Assembly: GCA_902565305.1 (NCBI GenBank) | Contig: CACFEJ010000011.1 | Location: 1 to 44,124, forward strand | Length of the DNA: 44,124 nucleotides | Direction of reading: 5' to 3' | Origin: an uncultured Prochlorococcus sp. | Lineage (GTDB): Bacteria; Cyanobacteriota; Cyanobacteriia; PCC-6307; Cyanobiaceae | Part shown: positions 8,290 to 18,774 of the stretch, one piece after another | How positions within the stretch are numbered: the stretch's first letter is position 1 | How the letters are laid out: every line of letters starts with the position of its first letter | Translations under genes and position numbers: made by a program | The notes under the pieces: model-generated | What the model was told of the DNA's origin: nothing | The model's input: only the letters and a program-made list of their open reading frames with translations | Database searches by the model: none

Positions 8290-10554
8290 TTATTTTTTTG
8301 ATTGATGTTTGAATATACTCACGCTTAATGGGGGCAAAGCAAGTTCTAGAGCATTTTGATAATCATGAATATTGTAATTTATAGTTTCTTTACCCCCCAT
8401 ATTTCCTTTGTTAGTGCCCCCGTATCTAGAGCCATCTGAATTAAATATTTCTTTATAGAATCCTTCCACAGGAACACCTACTTTGTATGACCCATGAGTA
8501 TTAGGTGTAAAGTTAGCAACAACAACAAGCCACTCATTGGTATCGTTTTCTCTTCTCATGAAACTTATAACCGAATTAGATTTGTCATTACAATCTATCC
8601 ATTGGAATCCATAAGGATCAAAGTCATTTTTCCATAATGCAGGTTCATTTTTATAAAGAACGTTTAGGTCATCAATCAAGTTTCTGATACCTTTATGGGG
8701 CTCAAATTCTAGTAACTCCCATTGCAGATCATCCCAAACATTCCATTCTTGTCTTTGCCCAAATTCCATTCCCATAAATATTGTTTTTTTACCAGGGTGA
8801 GTCCACATATAAGTTAGTAATGCTCTAGTGTTTGCATATTTCTTCCAGTCATCCCCAGGCATTTTATGCAAAAGATGACTTTTACCATGGACAACCTCAT
8901 CATGACTAAGTGCAAGCATAAAGTTCTCTGTATAGTTATAGGTAATTGAGAAAGTCACGCTATTTTGATGGAATTGCCTAAACCAAGGATCTATTTCAAA
9001 ATAATCAAGCATATCGTGCATCCATCCCATATTCCATTTCAAGTTAAACCCTAACCCTCCCATGTCAGTTGGTTTAGTTACCATTGGCCAAGTTGTTGAT
9101 TCTTCAGCGATAGAGAGTGCACCTGGGAAGTGTTGGAAGAGGACATGATTAGCCTGTTGAAGAAATTTAACGGCTTCTATATTTTCATTCCCACCATTTT
9201 CATTGGGTATCCATTCTCCATCAGGACGTAGATAATCTCTGTAAAGCATGGAAGCTACAGCATCTACTCTTATGCCATCAATATGAAACTCTTCAAACCA
9301 ATAAACGAGATTTGCTACTAAGAAATTTCTTACTTCATTTCTACTGTAATTAAAAATTAGGGTCCCCCATTCTTTGTGTTCACCTATTCGTGAATCTCCA
9401 TGCTCATAAAGATGGCAGCCATCAAAAAATGCTAAACCATGTTTATCTTTTGGAAAATGACCGGGCACCCAATCAAGAATTACGCCTATGCCCTCTTCAT
9501 GACATTTATTTACAAACTCTCTAAATTCATTTGGGGTACCAAATCTACTTGTTGGTGCATACCAGCCTGTAACTTGGTATCCCCATGAACCATCGAAAGG
9601 ATGTTCAGATATTGGCATTAGTTCAATATGAGTGAATCCTCTTTCTTTTACGTAAGGGATTAGTTTCTTGGTTAATTCTGGATAAGTTAATAATCGTGTT
9701 CCAGGTTTTAAATCGGCTGCAGGTACTGGGTCTCTTGGTTCACCATTGTCCTCCAGATATTTATTATCTGTTGATTCATGGAGCCAACTCCCTAAATGCA
9801 TTTCATAAACTGAAATTGGCTTGTTAATTTGACTAGAAGAATCTCTGTTTGAAATCCAAGAACTATCATTCCAACTAAAGTTTTTCAACTTTGAAATTAT
9901 TGAACCATTTTGAGGTCTGATTTCATGAAGGAAACCATATGGATCAGCTTTCTCATAAATATGACCTTGTTGTGTTCTTATTTCGTATTTATATGTGTCG
10001 CCCTCTTGCATTGATGGCATGAATAGTTCCCAAATCCCCCCTAATCTTTTTTGCATTGGATGATGTCTTCCATCCCAAGAATTTATATCTCCAATTATCG
10101 AGATTGATTTTGCATTTGGAGCCCAAATGCAAAACATGACCCCTTTTTGATTCTTTTCTTCAATGAGATGTGCTCCCATTTTTTCCCAAATATGATGATG
10201 ATTACCTTCTGCAAAAAGATGTCTATCAACTTCTCCCATCCACTCTTCTCTATATGACCAAGGGTCGTGTTGTGTATGTGTGATCCCTCCTCGTGAAATA
10301 TTTATTTCGTAATTGTGATTTGGATTTTCAGGCAGGATAGCTTCAAAAAGCCATTTATGGTTTATGCTTTCCGCCTTATAGGTATTGTTTTTAAAATTTA
10401 TTTTTACTTCGTCGGCTTCAGGCATCCATACCCTTATTACCCATTGTTCTTCATAAAAATGAGGACCTAATATTTTTAATGGATTATCATTGCAACAATT
10501 TTCTAGGTTGATAGCTTCTGATTTAATCCAGTCTGCTTGAATTGTCTCGATCAT
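8290..10554 (-). CDS. glgB: 1,4-alpha-glucan branching enzyme
   Basis: A 754-residue GH13 enzyme that cuts alpha-1,4 glucan chains and re-attaches them through alpha-1,6 bonds during glycogen synthesis. Two N-terminal beta-sandwich domains come first (about 25-120 and 125-235, the second a CBM48 with FCIWAPNA and NSWDGR). The catalytic barrel follows with nucleophile D431 (GIRVDAVAS), acid/base E484 (IAEEST) and D552 (LSHDEVVHG). A C-terminal beta domain follows. Length fits cyanobacterial GlgB, which has the extended N terminus. Glycogen synthase glgA is about 27 kb away on the opposite strand, so the pathway is dispersed. Confidence 0.98.
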   Translation of the reverse strand: MIETIQADWIKSEAINLENCCNDNPLKILGPHFYEEQWVIRVWMPEADEVKINFKNNTYKAESINHKWLFEAILPENPNHNYEINISRGGITHTQHDPWSYREEWMGEVDRHLFAEGNHHHIWEKMGAHLIEEKNQKGVMFCIWAPNAKSISIIGDINSWDGRHHPMQKRLGGIWELFMPSMQEGDTYKYEIRTQQGHIYEKADPYGFLHEIRPQNGSIISKLKNFSWNDSSWISNRDSSSQINKPISVYEMHLGSWLHESTDNKYLEDNGEPRDPVPAADLKPGTRLLTYPELTKKLIPYVKERGFTHIELMPISEHPFDGSWGYQVTGWYAPTSRFGTPNEFREFVNKCHEEGIGVILDWVPGHFPKDKHGLAFFDGCHLYEHGDSRIGEHKEWGTLIFNYSRNEVRNFLVANLVYWFEEFHIDGIRVDAVASMLYRDYLRPDGEWIPNENGGNENIEAVKFLQQANHVLFQHFPGALSIAEESTTWPMVTKPTDMGGLGFNLKWNMGWMHDMLDYFEIDPWFRQFHQNSVTFSITYNYTENFMLALSHDEVVHGKSHLLHKMPGDDWKKYANTRALLTYMWTHPGKKTIFMGMEFGQRQEWNVWDDLQWELLEFEPHKGIRNLIDDLNVLYKNEPALWKNDFDPYGFQWIDCNDKSNSVISFMRRENDTNEWLVVVANFTPNTHGSYKVGVPVEGFYKEIFNSDGSRYGGTNKGNMGGKETINYNIHDYQNALELALPPLSVSIFKHQSKK

Positions 10555-10606
10555 GACTGGTAGATATTAACGATTAATAATATCAAATTATTAACCAAAA
10601 AATTAA

Positions 10607-12187
10607 TTATTCATAAAAAAAAGGGGTCATTTTCATAAATGTTTTATCAAGGCTAAAACTTAGAGTAATAACTCTATGATTTGCTGAAGGAGATCCAATA
10701 TTTCCCTCCCCTAATCCAGGATTAACTCCAATAGCGGGATAAGCTGCTGCAGATATAGATAAGCGAAGCTTGCTATCTTTAATCAAACAAATATTTGTTG
10801 GTTGCATTGTGATTTGATAAATGCATTCTTCACTTATTTTGGAGTTTTTAACCCTTAAGAATCCGGTTGAAAATTGATCCGCCTTTTCATTACCTTCTTC
10901 AACTAGAGATAAAGCAAGGCAGATATCGAAATTGGACTGATCACTTTTTACTTGGATTTCTAATGTGGGGACTCCTGTTAAATATTGATCTTCTTCAAAA
11001 GAATTGGTTTGAAAAACACCTACATCCAGTCGTTTATCAATAATGCTTCTGTTAAAATTTCCTGGATTTGGACCTAAATGTCCACCGTCAGATGGAGTAG
11101 GTCTCCATGGGTCATGAACAATTGTGAACCATCCTGATCCTTTTGAATTTATGGTCAGACTTCCATCTTCAACCTCTACATTTGCTGTACCATCACTTTT
11201 GAGTCCAAAAATAAATTCAGGATTAAATTTGTTTTCTAAATCTTCCCATTTATTTAATGAAATATTCCATATTTTTTTCTCTTCTTTTAAATTCTTAGAA
11301 TTGAAGTCTTCATTTAATTTTAAATGTTTATCAAAAAAATTTAATAAAGATTCTTGTGATCCCTCCCACCAATTTAGATGTGTTGCATTCCCAATAATAA
11401 TCTCTGGGCTTCCACCAGCTTCTCTAGATTTTTTATAAAGATCAAAGGCACCTTTTAAATGTGGATCCCAAAGTCCTCCAATAATTAACATAGGTTGTTT
11501 AATCCATGTTGAAATTGGTTTAAATTCTTCAAATGGGCGAGCATTATTTAAATTTTTAAGCCATTCCAAAACAAAGCTATTAGGATCATATTTTTTTAAA
11601 ATTTCAATCCCTTCCGTTAAATAACTTTTATTTTCTAAGGCTAATCTTATCTTTCCCCACTCAAGCAAATTATTTTCTTTTTTCATTTTTAGTGCTGCGA
11701 TTTGAAGTCCCCATGCAATATTGTTATGCCACCAATATGCTCCTCCATCTGAGCACCAATGATCCTTAATATTCATCCCAGTCATTGCTGGAGATAAACA
11801 ATCTGGCGGCTTTGAATTTAATTCTCCGGTTAGTTGAGTAAATCCTTGATATGAAAAACCATATAAGCCAAGTTTCCCATTACATTCTTTTAGAGACCTT
11901 ACCCATTCATGAGTTTCTGAAGTATCGCTAGCTTCTTGAGAAAAACCATTAAAGACTCCTTCAGAAGAACCCATACCTCTAACGTCTTGAATTATGACCA
12001 TATACCCTTTGGAAGCCCACCATTCAGGATGAGAATAGGTAATAGTTGAAGCAATTTCCCTACCATAAGGTTGTCTCATTAATAATGCAGGCCATGGCCC
12101 ATTACTATTAGGTAACCAAATCCTTGATAGAAGTTTTACTCCATCTCTAAGTGTTAGAGACTTGTCAAACCATCTTGAACCTGACAT
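10607..12187 (-). CDS. CocE/NonD family (peptidase S15-type) alpha/beta hydrolase
   Basis: A 526-residue serine hydrolase of the X-Pro dipeptidyl-peptidase S15/CocE-NonD superfamily. The first part is an alpha/beta hydrolase with nucleophile elbow GFSYQG (S112), likely acid D241 (GGLWDPHLKG) and likely base H270 (GNATHLNWW). An N-terminal strand carries DGVKLLSRIWLP. A C-terminal jelly-roll-like domain (about 330-520) contains HDPWRPTPSDGG. Members cleave esters, amides or N-terminal dipeptides; the natural substrate here is unknown. No signal peptide is seen. It follows the small exported protein gene by 7 bp and precedes glgB by 52 bp, all on the minus strand. Confidence 0.87.
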   Translation of the reverse strand: MSGSRWFDKSLTLRDGVKLLSRIWLPNSNGPWPALLMRQPYGREIASTITYSHPEWWASKGYMVIIQDVRGMGSSEGVFNGFSQEASDTSETHEWVRSLKECNGKLGLYGFSYQGFTQLTGELNSKPPDCLSPAMTGMNIKDHWCSDGGAYWWHNNIAWGLQIAALKMKKENNLLEWGKIRLALENKSYLTEGIEILKKYDPNSFVLEWLKNLNNARPFEEFKPISTWIKQPMLIIGGLWDPHLKGAFDLYKKSREAGGSPEIIIGNATHLNWWEGSQESLLNFFDKHLKLNEDFNSKNLKEEKKIWNISLNKWEDLENKFNPEFIFGLKSDGTANVEVEDGSLTINSKGSGWFTIVHDPWRPTPSDGGHLGPNPGNFNRSIIDKRLDVGVFQTNSFEEDQYLTGVPTLEIQVKSDQSNFDICLALSLVEEGNEKADQFSTGFLRVKNSKISEECIYQITMQPTNICLIKDSKLRLSISAAAYPAIGVNPGLGEGNIGSPSANHRVITLSFSLDKTFMKMTPFFYE

Positions 12188-12194
12188 TTAGGCT

Positions 12195-12461
12195 TTAGTT
12201 AATGTCTGGACAGTGCAGCCCAATGACGTAAATAGAAAAGATCTCTGCGTTAACGGGAGTTAACTTTTTTTTGTTTGATACATACTCTATAGCTTTATCT
12301 GAACTAGCTGAAATACCTTTTGAATTAAACTCTCTAAACTTATTACATAAATTCCTAGCTTCGTTTGGATTCTTTTTTACACTTTCCAGCAAGTTAGATT
12401 GACTAAAAACAGGGTATAAAGAATTGGACAACAAAAATAATAAGAATAAAAAAGGTTTCAT
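12195..12461 (-). CDS. Small exported protein of unknown function
   Basis: I do not recognise a family. With ATG at 12461 the protein has 88 residues and begins with a clear signal peptide (MKPFLFLLFLLSNSLYP, then VFS-QS). The remaining approximately 65 residues are polar, carry two cysteines (in ARNLCNKF and near the C-terminal HCPDIN) and could form one disulfide outside the cytoplasm. A longer reading from a TTG at 12518 is open, but it would add a basic 19-residue extension before the signal peptide, so the ATG is preferred. It lies between the DUF4332 gene and the S15-type hydrolase on the same strand. Confidence 0.65.
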   Translation of the reverse strand: MKPFLFLLFLLSNSLYPVFSQSNLLESVKKNPNEARNLCNKFREFNSKGISASSDKAIEYVSNKKKLTPVNAEIFSIYVIGLHCPDIN

Positions 12462-12526
12462 TATTACTGACTTTTTTTTAAATTCTACATTAAAAAATTT
12501 TTTTAACCAAGATTTCAAATCGATTT

Positions 12527-12922
12527 TTATATTAGGCTAGCTTTTTTAATCCATTCTTTTAGGAGATTAAAAGTTGTATCTGTCTTGGTTTTTACTCTAA
12601 GAGATCTTTCTAATCTGCCAATTTTGCGTTCTAATTCGTAAGGAGTAGATAGTGATAATGATTTTATAGAAGATATACCGCAATGTAAAAGTAGATATGC
12701 TTGCGGTGGAGAAATTCCAATTTCTTTTTTAAAAATAGCTATGGCTCTAATTTTCTTAAGATTATTCAATGTACATAATGAAGATTTTCTTTGAATCTCA
12801 TTTATATCTAGGTCTGAAAGATTACTTAATTTTTCAAAGTCAGCTAGATTGTTTTGAATAAAAAAAGATTTCTCATGTCTAAAGTTAGTTGGCAAAAAAT
12901 CTAAAAAGGTTTTTCTTTTCAT
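12527..12922 (-). CDS. DUF4332-like helix-hairpin-helix protein
   Basis: A 131-residue helical protein. Residues about 60-128 (IRAIAIFKKEIGISPPQA, then LLLHCGISSIKSL, then an ELERKI helix and LLKEWIKKA) follow the pattern of DUF4332, which resembles tandem helix-hairpin-helix modules of the kind that contact DNA non-specifically. The classical glycine of the hairpin is replaced in the first module (AIAIFKKEIG), so DNA binding is uncertain. It is located 11 bp after the Ycf51-like gene and probably shares its transcript. Family assignment is moderately confident and the role is unknown. Confidence 0.7.
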   Translation of the reverse strand: MKRKTFLDFLPTNFRHEKSFFIQNNLADFEKLSNLSDLDINEIQRKSSLCTLNNLKKIRAIAIFKKEIGISPPQAYLLLHCGISSIKSLSLSTPYELERKIGRLERSLRVKTKTDTTFNLLKEWIKKASLI

Positions 12923-12933
12923 TGTTTAACAGA

Positions 12934-13377
12934 CTAATTCATTTTGACATTTTTCTGAACTTCTCCTATAACCACTGGTTTACTTACGCCATCTGAAATT
13001 TTTTCAAGTTTTCTTATCTTTATTTTCACATTCGCACCAGATCTGCTACCTTTCCTTAAGTTTTCTGATAATTGTTCTAAAGTTGGTTCAATAGACTCTT
13101 CTGGAAAATCATCATCTGCTTTAGCAATAATTAAATCGAACCCATTGTCATAAACGATTGGGATATATTTTGCATCCTCTATTACAACTTTTTCAGTATA
13201 ACTTTGTATAAATGCCCAACTGCTTAAAGAAAGTAATAATGAGAAAATGGTTGCTCCTGTTATTCGAAATTTAAAACCAAAATTAAATATAAAAGCGGCT
13301 ATGGTGCAAATAAAAAGAAATACTCCGAAGAATCCAAAAATTTTGGGTGTGCTCTCTAATAGTTCAAAAAAAGACAT
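12934..13377 (-). CDS. Ycf51-like (DUF2518) membrane protein
   Basis: A 147-residue protein with two N-terminal membrane helices (about 12-32 and 36-56) and a soluble C-terminal domain (about 60-147) containing DNGFDLIIAKADDDFPE and a basic strand KIKIRKLEKI. The topology and order resemble Ycf51, a protein conserved in cyanobacteria and some plastid genomes with no well-defined function. It is first in a probable minus-strand unit leading into the DUF4332 gene. It is divergent from the tamB-like gene across only 52 bp, so the two promoters must lie back to back. Family call is from memory of the pattern and should be treated as probable. Confidence 0.65.
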   Translation of the reverse strand: MSFFELLESTPKIFGFFGVFLFICTIAAFIFNFGFKFRITGATIFSLLLSLSSWAFIQSYTEKVVIEDAKYIPIVYDNGFDLIIAKADDDFPEESIEPTLEQLSENLRKGSRSGANVKIKIRKLEKISDGVSKPVVIGEVQKNVKMN

Positions 13378-13429
13378 TTAGTGGCTTTGACCTGATTAAT
13401 TCCTTATATTTTGTAAGCCTACTCTATTT

Positions 13430-16400
13430 TTGGGCTCTAACTTGAAAAAAATTAGATCTCTAAATTTAAATACTAAGATTCTTTTGGTAGGGATGCTTTT
13501 CCCATTAGGTTTTTTAGGGACTTTTATATTAAATAATTTTTTAAAAGAAACTTATAGTTCTAGGAAATTAGAACTTGAAGAAAGTATTGAGAATCTTTTA
13601 GATAAAAATGTTGATTTAGGTGATTATGTGGGGATTAGATTTCTAGGTATTTCTTTAGGTAATTCAAAAATTAATGATAAAAAAAATATAGATTCTGAAA
13701 TTAAAGCTAAAAATGTATATGTGGGCATTATGCCTTTTAGATCTTTTTTTAAACAAAAATGGATTGTAAAAATAAGTCCTAAGGAAGCTGCCATAAATAT
13801 AGATAGAGATTTTTTTAAAAGGCCCGAATCTTATAAAAATGTTCGAAGTACAAAAAAATCCCAATCAAAGTACGAATTGAACTTTAACTTAAATAATTAT
13901 TCAGATCTGAAGTTTAATAAAGCAGGATTAAAAACAAAAGTAAAAGGTAATGTTATTTACAGGTCAAGAAATAGACAAATCATTGCAAATGTAAAATCAA
14001 AGTTTGATGAAAAGGGTTTTTTAAAATTTAAATTTAATACAAAATTAAATCAAGACTATTTAAAACTGGATTTATTTTCAAACGGTTTAGATCTTGAGAA
14101 TTCTGAATATATTATTGGGAATAGAAAAATTAGATTTAAAAAGGGTAACTTTAAATCTAACTTTAAATTTAATAAATCATCAAAGCGTACCTTTTGTGAA
14201 GGAAGATTTTCTTTTACTAATTTAAAAATAAAACCAGGAGATTTCGCAGAGAATATAAATTCAGATTCAACTAAGTTTTTTTGTAAAGAAAAAAAATTAA
14301 TTGTTAATTCAGAAAAATTAAATTATGGAACTTTGACTTCGAATTTTAATCTCAATGTACCATTCAATAAAAGTTCCAATAATATTGATTTAATAGGAAG
14401 TATTGGATACATTAATAGCCTGAATCCAGATATTAAATTATCTGGTAATATGCCTTATTGGTTTGATAGAAGAGGTATTAATTTTGGAGATATAGATACT
14501 ATTTTCAAAATAAATAGAACTCAATTATCTAATTTAAATATTTTCCGAAAAAATGATATAAGGGGTTTCATTACTGCTAAAGGAGAATTAAAAGGAAAAA
14601 TTACTGATCCTGATATTTCTATAAACTTTAATGTTGATTATCCGCACGTTAAAGGTATCCGCATTAGAGAAACATGGGAGGGGGATATTAAAAATGATAA
14701 TAATGGATTTCTGCTAAATATGAAAAATAGATATTCTCCAATCCCTTCATTTCTTTCAATTAAGTTTGATTCTGATCTTAAACTAGATAATGCAAATTTT
14801 ATAAGAGTTTTTAACTCTAATAAAGGGACTGTAGATATAGTTAAAGATGACGATATTTATAACTGGAGAGCAGATAATTTCCCTCTTGATGAACTTGAAT
14901 TATCTTTAAACAAAAATCAATTCGATAGAATTGATGGAATTATTAATGGTGAGGGATCAATTTCGTCAGACCAGTCATCCTTTGTTGGCCGACTTGCTTG
15001 GAGTTTAGGTAAATATAGAAATATTAATCTAGCCAATTCATTATTTGATTTCAGTGTCAAAAATAATTATTTTTATATAAATTCTTCATTGTATCCAATT
15101 GATGGAGGAGTAATTGAAGTCGAATATGATTCAGATAAAAATAATTTTATAAATTCAGAATTCACGAATGTAAGTACTAGTTGGACTATCCTTACCGCGG
15201 TTGATATTTTTAACTTTGATAATAATAAAGTTATTCCTATAAGTAAATCGAATATTTTGGATGATTTGGAAATAAATAATAATAATAAATCACTTAAGGA
15301 GAGGATCGATTTTATAAATAACTTTATTGAAAATAGTAATGTGCTAGAGGACAAATTTAATTTGCAAAAATATTTAAATAAATTTACAAGTAGATACAAT
15401 GGAAAAATTACTATTCAGGGCGATAGACCAGACAATTATAAATTGAATGCAAAATTAAATGGCTATCTTGATGTACCTAAAGATGAATACAACATTAATA
15501 AAGATGAATTTTCTATTGATTTGGAAGGAGGATTATTAACAGGTAAAGGTTCTTTAATAATTAATAAATTACCATTAAGTACTGCAAATATCTTTTTAAA
15601 TAAACCAAGAGATTTTATTGGAGGGATAGATATGAATTTATTTTATGATCTTGATACAAAATCTTTCTCTAGTGAAATTTCTTCCAATAATTCATCAATT
15701 AAAAATAAAAAAATAATATTTGATAAAGGACTAGTTGAATTTGATAATTCTGTTTTTGATATTGATTTTTCCCTTCTAATTAATGATTCTGAAATTCCAA
15801 TTAATATTGAAGGATCAGTACCTATAAATAAATCAGATAACTTAGATCTAAGATTGATTGGGAATGGAAAATTTATTGAGTTAGTAAATATTTTTGCTGA
15901 TGAATACTTTACCTTTAAAGAAGGTGATGTGAATCTTAGAATTATTCTAAAAGGTACTTTAAATAAACCTACATTAAATGGATTTGTCGCAATTAATGAC
16001 TCTGAAATTGATTTATTCAACAATATAATAAAAGAACTTAATAGCATAATAATTTTCGATTTTGATTCTTTAGAGATCAATAATCTAAAAGCAAAGGCTG
16101 AAGATTCTGGAGAAATTTTTATAAAAGGCTCTTTGCCTTTTTATAGTAAGAATGATTCCGAGAAGGCAAAAATTAATTTAATAACAAAAAGATTTACTTT
16201 AGAGAAAGATAATTTTAATTTTTTAATAGATTCAGATGTCGATTTAAGTGGATCATTTGAAAGTCCTGTTTTGGGAGGTTCTCTATCTTTTAATAATGGA
16301 TTTATTAATTTAAATAGTTCAAATCAAAAAAATAAAAAAAGAAAAAATCCCATTCGAAAAGAGGATGAAAAAGATTGGCCAGAACTCTATTGGAATAATG

Positions 16401-17386
16401 AAAAGAACATTGAAATAATTTCAAATGAAACAATTTTGAATTCAGTTCTTTTGGGGGAAACTTTGCCTAATTATTTGGATAATTTAAGTTTTAATAATCT
16501 TAAATTAAAACTTGGTCCAGATTTTAAACTTCAATATTCAGAATTAATACAAGCTTATTTAGATACCAAATTAGACCTTAATATAAACGGAAAGGTAGGC
16601 AAAGATTTAAATGCTAGAGGTCTAATTTACCTTAAAAAAGGTAGAGCTAATCTATATACTACTCCGTTTAAACTTGATAAAAATAAAGATAACTATATTT
16701 TATTTGCATCAAGAAGTGGTGTTGTTCCATTTATTAATTTTTCTCTGGTTAGTAAAGTTCCAGATTCTATAATACCTATAAGTGAAAATAATCAGGATTC
16801 AAACATCTCAGGTGATCTTGATGTAAATGCGACTTCTAGTGGTTTGGGGTCATTTGGGATTGGTAATTCAAGGCTTATCAAAATTGAAGCATCTTATGAA
16901 GGATTTTTAGATCAATTATCTTTTGCTGATGAAAATAGAAGAATTCAATTAAGGAGCACGCCAAGTTATAACAGATCACAAATAATTGGTTTGATTGGTG
17001 GTAACTCTGCAAATTTAATAAATAGAGCATTTATTTCTCAACTTAATAATGCTGATGCATTTAGTGAAAGATTTCAGTTATCTCTATATCCAGCGTTAAT
17101 AGAAAATAATGATTCATTTAATAATATTTTTTCCAATGAAAATTTAGATATAGAAAATGATGGTCAATCCTCTAATGAGGAATTTTCTTCTCAAGCTTGG
17201 GTAGCCGAAATAGGCCTTGATATTACTGATGCGATAAATTTTGCCTTTCAAACTGTTCCAGGTAGGGATGATATTTCACCTTTAGGAATTTTGACTTTTC
17301 AGGCAAATCCAAACTTAGAATTATTAGGTTCTTATAATTCCAATGGGGATTGGAAAAGTCAAGTTCAATTATTTTTTAGATATTAA
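13430..17386 (+). CDS. tamB: TamB/TIC236-like DUF490 inter-membrane protein
   Basis: A 1318-residue protein with one N-terminal membrane helix (about 17-38), a long body of repeating beta-strand segments rich in Asn, Lys, Ile and Ser, and a C-terminal DUF490/TamB domain (roughly 1000-1318) ending in an aromatic FFRY. TamB proteins span from inner to outer membrane as a hydrophobic groove for lipid movement or Omp85-linked assembly; TIC236 is the plastid relative. It is shorter than many cyanobacterial homologues. No ATG precedes the membrane helix, so TTG at 13430 (or TTG 13442) is the probable start; an in-frame stop lies at 13397. A lysine-rich insert (NQKNKKRKN, near 16321-16350) sits in poly-A. 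Confidence 0.88.
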   Translation: MGSNLKKIRSLNLNTKILLVGMLFPLGFLGTFILNNFLKETYSSRKLELEESIENLLDKNVDLGDYVGIRFLGISLGNSKINDKKNIDSEIKAKNVYVGIMPFRSFFKQKWIVKISPKEAAINIDRDFFKRPESYKNVRSTKKSQSKYELNFNLNNYSDLKFNKAGLKTKVKGNVIYRSRNRQIIANVKSKFDEKGFLKFKFNTKLNQDYLKLDLFSNGLDLENSEYIIGNRKIRFKKGNFKSNFKFNKSSKRTFCEGRFSFTNLKIKPGDFAENINSDSTKFFCKEKKLIVNSEKLNYGTLTSNFNLNVPFNKSSNNIDLIGSIGYINSLNPDIKLSGNMPYWFDRRGINFGDIDTIFKINRTQLSNLNIFRKNDIRGFITAKGELKGKITDPDISINFNVDYPHVKGIRIRETWEGDIKNDNNGFLLNMKNRYSPIPSFLSIKFDSDLKLDNANFIRVFNSNKGTVDIVKDDDIYNWRADNFPLDELELSLNKNQFDRIDGIINGEGSISSDQSSFVGRLAWSLGKYRNINLANSLFDFSVKNNYFYINSSLYPIDGGVIEVEYDSDKNNFINSEFTNVSTSWTILTAVDIFNFDNNKVIPISKSNILDDLEINNNNKSLKERIDFINNFIENSNVLEDKFNLQKYLNKFTSRYNGKITIQGDRPDNYKLNAKLNGYLDVPKDEYNINKDEFSIDLEGGLLTGKGSLIINKLPLSTANIFLNKPRDFIGGIDMNLFYDLDTKSFSSEISSNNSSIKNKKIIFDKGLVEFDNSVFDIDFSLLINDSEIPINIEGSVPINKSDNLDLRLIGNGKFIELVNIFADEYFTFKEGDVNLRIILKGTLNKPTLNGFVAINDSEIDLFNNIIKELNSIIIFDFDSLEINNLKAKAEDSGEIFIKGSLPFYSKNDSEKAKINLITKRFTLEKDNFNFLIDSDVDLSGSFESPVLGGSLSFNNGFINLNSSNQKNKKRKNPIRKEDEKDWPELYWNNEKNIEIISNETILNSVLLGETLPNYLDNLSFNNLKLKLGPDFKLQYSELIQAYLDTKLDLNINGKVGKDLNARGLIYLKKGRANLYTTPFKLDKNKDNYILFASRSGVVPFINFSLVSKVPDSIIPISENNQDSNISGDLDVNATSSGLGSFGIGNSRLIKIEASYEGFLDQLSFADENRRIQLRSTPSYNRSQIIGLIGGNSANLINRAFISQLNNADAFSERFQLSLYPALIENNDSFNNIFSNENLDIENDGQSSNEEFSSQAWVAEIGLDITDAINFAFQTVPGRDDISPLGILTFQANPNLELLGSYNSNGDWKSQVQLFFRY

Positions 17387-17452
17387 CTTAGAAAGAAATT
17401 TAGTTTAAAGAATCGTTAATTTGAATTATTATTATATTATCTAAAAAATACT

Positions 17453-18763
17453 ATGGTTAATATCTTTGAAGTCCCTCAGCCAGATAATGATCTTCTAGAA
17501 AAAGCTGAGAAAGTTCGTTTGGCATCAATAAAAATAAGTCAGACTGAAAATCAAAATCGAATTAAAGCCTTAAATTTTATGGCTGATTATCTAGAAAAAA
17601 ATTCTAAAGAAATATTAGAGGCTAATAATGCGGATTATTTAAATGCAGAAAAAAAGGGTATTTCTAGGGCTTTACTTTCTAGATTAAAGTTGTCAAAATC
17701 AAAATTAAATTCAGGAATTGAAGGGGTAAGAAAAGTTGGCGACTTGGCTGATCCTGTAAATCAAGTTCAAATAAAAAGAGAGCTTTCAAAGAGGTTGATC
17801 TTAGAGAGAAAAACTGTACCAATTGGAGTTTTGGGGGTTATTTTTGAATCAAGGCCAGATGCTGTGATGCAGATTAGTTCTTTAGCAATAAGATCAGGTA
17901 ATGGAGTAATACTAAAAGGTGGTAGTGAAGCCAATTTAACAAATACTTCAATAGTGAAAGCATTGAAAGAGGGTTTAAATGAATCAGGTCTTGATAAAAA
18001 TGCAATATGTTTATTAACAAGCAGAAAAGATAGCATGGCGATGTTAAATCTTGAGAAATATATTAATTTAATAATTCCAAGAGGAAGTAATGAATTAGTT
18101 AAATTTATTCAGGAGAATACAAGAATTCCTGTGCTAGGCCATGCTGATGGAATTTGTCACTTGTTTATAGATATTGAGGCAAATCTAGAGATGGCTTTAT
18201 CAGTTGCTTTGGACAGCAAAATTCAATATCCTGCAGCATGTAATGCTATTGAAACTTTATTAGTCCATAAAGATATCGCACCAGCTTTTTTAGAAAAGGC
18301 CATCCCTTTATTTAATTCTAATGATGTTAAATTAATTGGAGATAAGAGATCAGTTGAATTAGGGTTAAAGTATGAGGCTAGTCTAGAAGATTGGGAAACT
18401 GAATATTTGGATTTAATTTTATCAATAAAAATTGTTGATGATCTCGAGGAGGCAATCACACATGTTCAAAAATATAGTTCAAAACATACAGATGGAATAA
18501 TTACTGAAAATGCACATACTGCTAATAAATTTATGAATGTAGTTGATAGTGCAGGTGTTTTTCATAATTGCTCTACTAGGTTTGCAGATGGCTTTAGATA
18601 TGGATTCGGAGCTGAAGTTGGTATATCTACTCAAACTCTTCCACCAAGGGGACCTGTAGGTCTAGAAGGTTTGGTAACTTATAAATATTTCCTAAAGGGA
18701 GATGGGAGTATAGTTGATGATTTTTCATCAGGAAAGGCTATCTATACTCATAAAGATCTTTAA
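17453..18763 (+). CDS. proA: Glutamate-5-semialdehyde dehydrogenase (gamma-glutamyl phosphate reductase)
   Basis: A 436-residue aldehyde-dehydrogenase superfamily enzyme that reduces gamma-glutamyl phosphate to glutamate-5-semialdehyde with NADPH, the second step of proline synthesis. Diagnostic segments are PIGVLGVIFESRPDA (123-137), the nucleotide-binding IIPRGSN (207-213), the catalytic C263 in YPAACNAIETLL, and the C-terminal ALL-type core RFADGFRYGFGAEVGIST. Length fits ProA. It follows tamB by 66 bp with TATTAT-like promoter sequence in the gap, and precedes folB by 11 bp, suggesting co-transcription with folB and the lipase-like gene. No proB is nearby. Confidence 0.98.
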   Translation: MVNIFEVPQPDNDLLEKAEKVRLASIKISQTENQNRIKALNFMADYLEKNSKEILEANNADYLNAEKKGISRALLSRLKLSKSKLNSGIEGVRKVGDLADPVNQVQIKRELSKRLILERKTVPIGVLGVIFESRPDAVMQISSLAIRSGNGVILKGGSEANLTNTSIVKALKEGLNESGLDKNAICLLTSRKDSMAMLNLEKYINLIIPRGSNELVKFIQENTRIPVLGHADGICHLFIDIEANLEMALSVALDSKIQYPAACNAIETLLVHKDIAPAFLEKAIPLFNSNDVKLIGDKRSVELGLKYEASLEDWETEYLDLILSIKIVDDLEEAITHVQKYSSKHTDGIITENAHTANKFMNVVDSAGVFHNCSTRFADGFRYGFGAEVGISTQTLPPRGPVGLEGLVTYKYFLKGDGSIVDDFSSGKAIYTHKDL

Positions 18764-18774
18764 AACTTTTAAAG

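Noticed and set aside
12461-12518. TTG-initiated 19-residue extension of the small exported protein.
   Set aside because: It would place a basic segment ahead of a clean signal peptide that begins at the ATG.
15073-16080. Long minus-strand open frames opposite the tamB-like gene.
   Set aside because: They are hydrophobic low-complexity shadows of AT-rich coding sequence, with no family motif or separate promoter.
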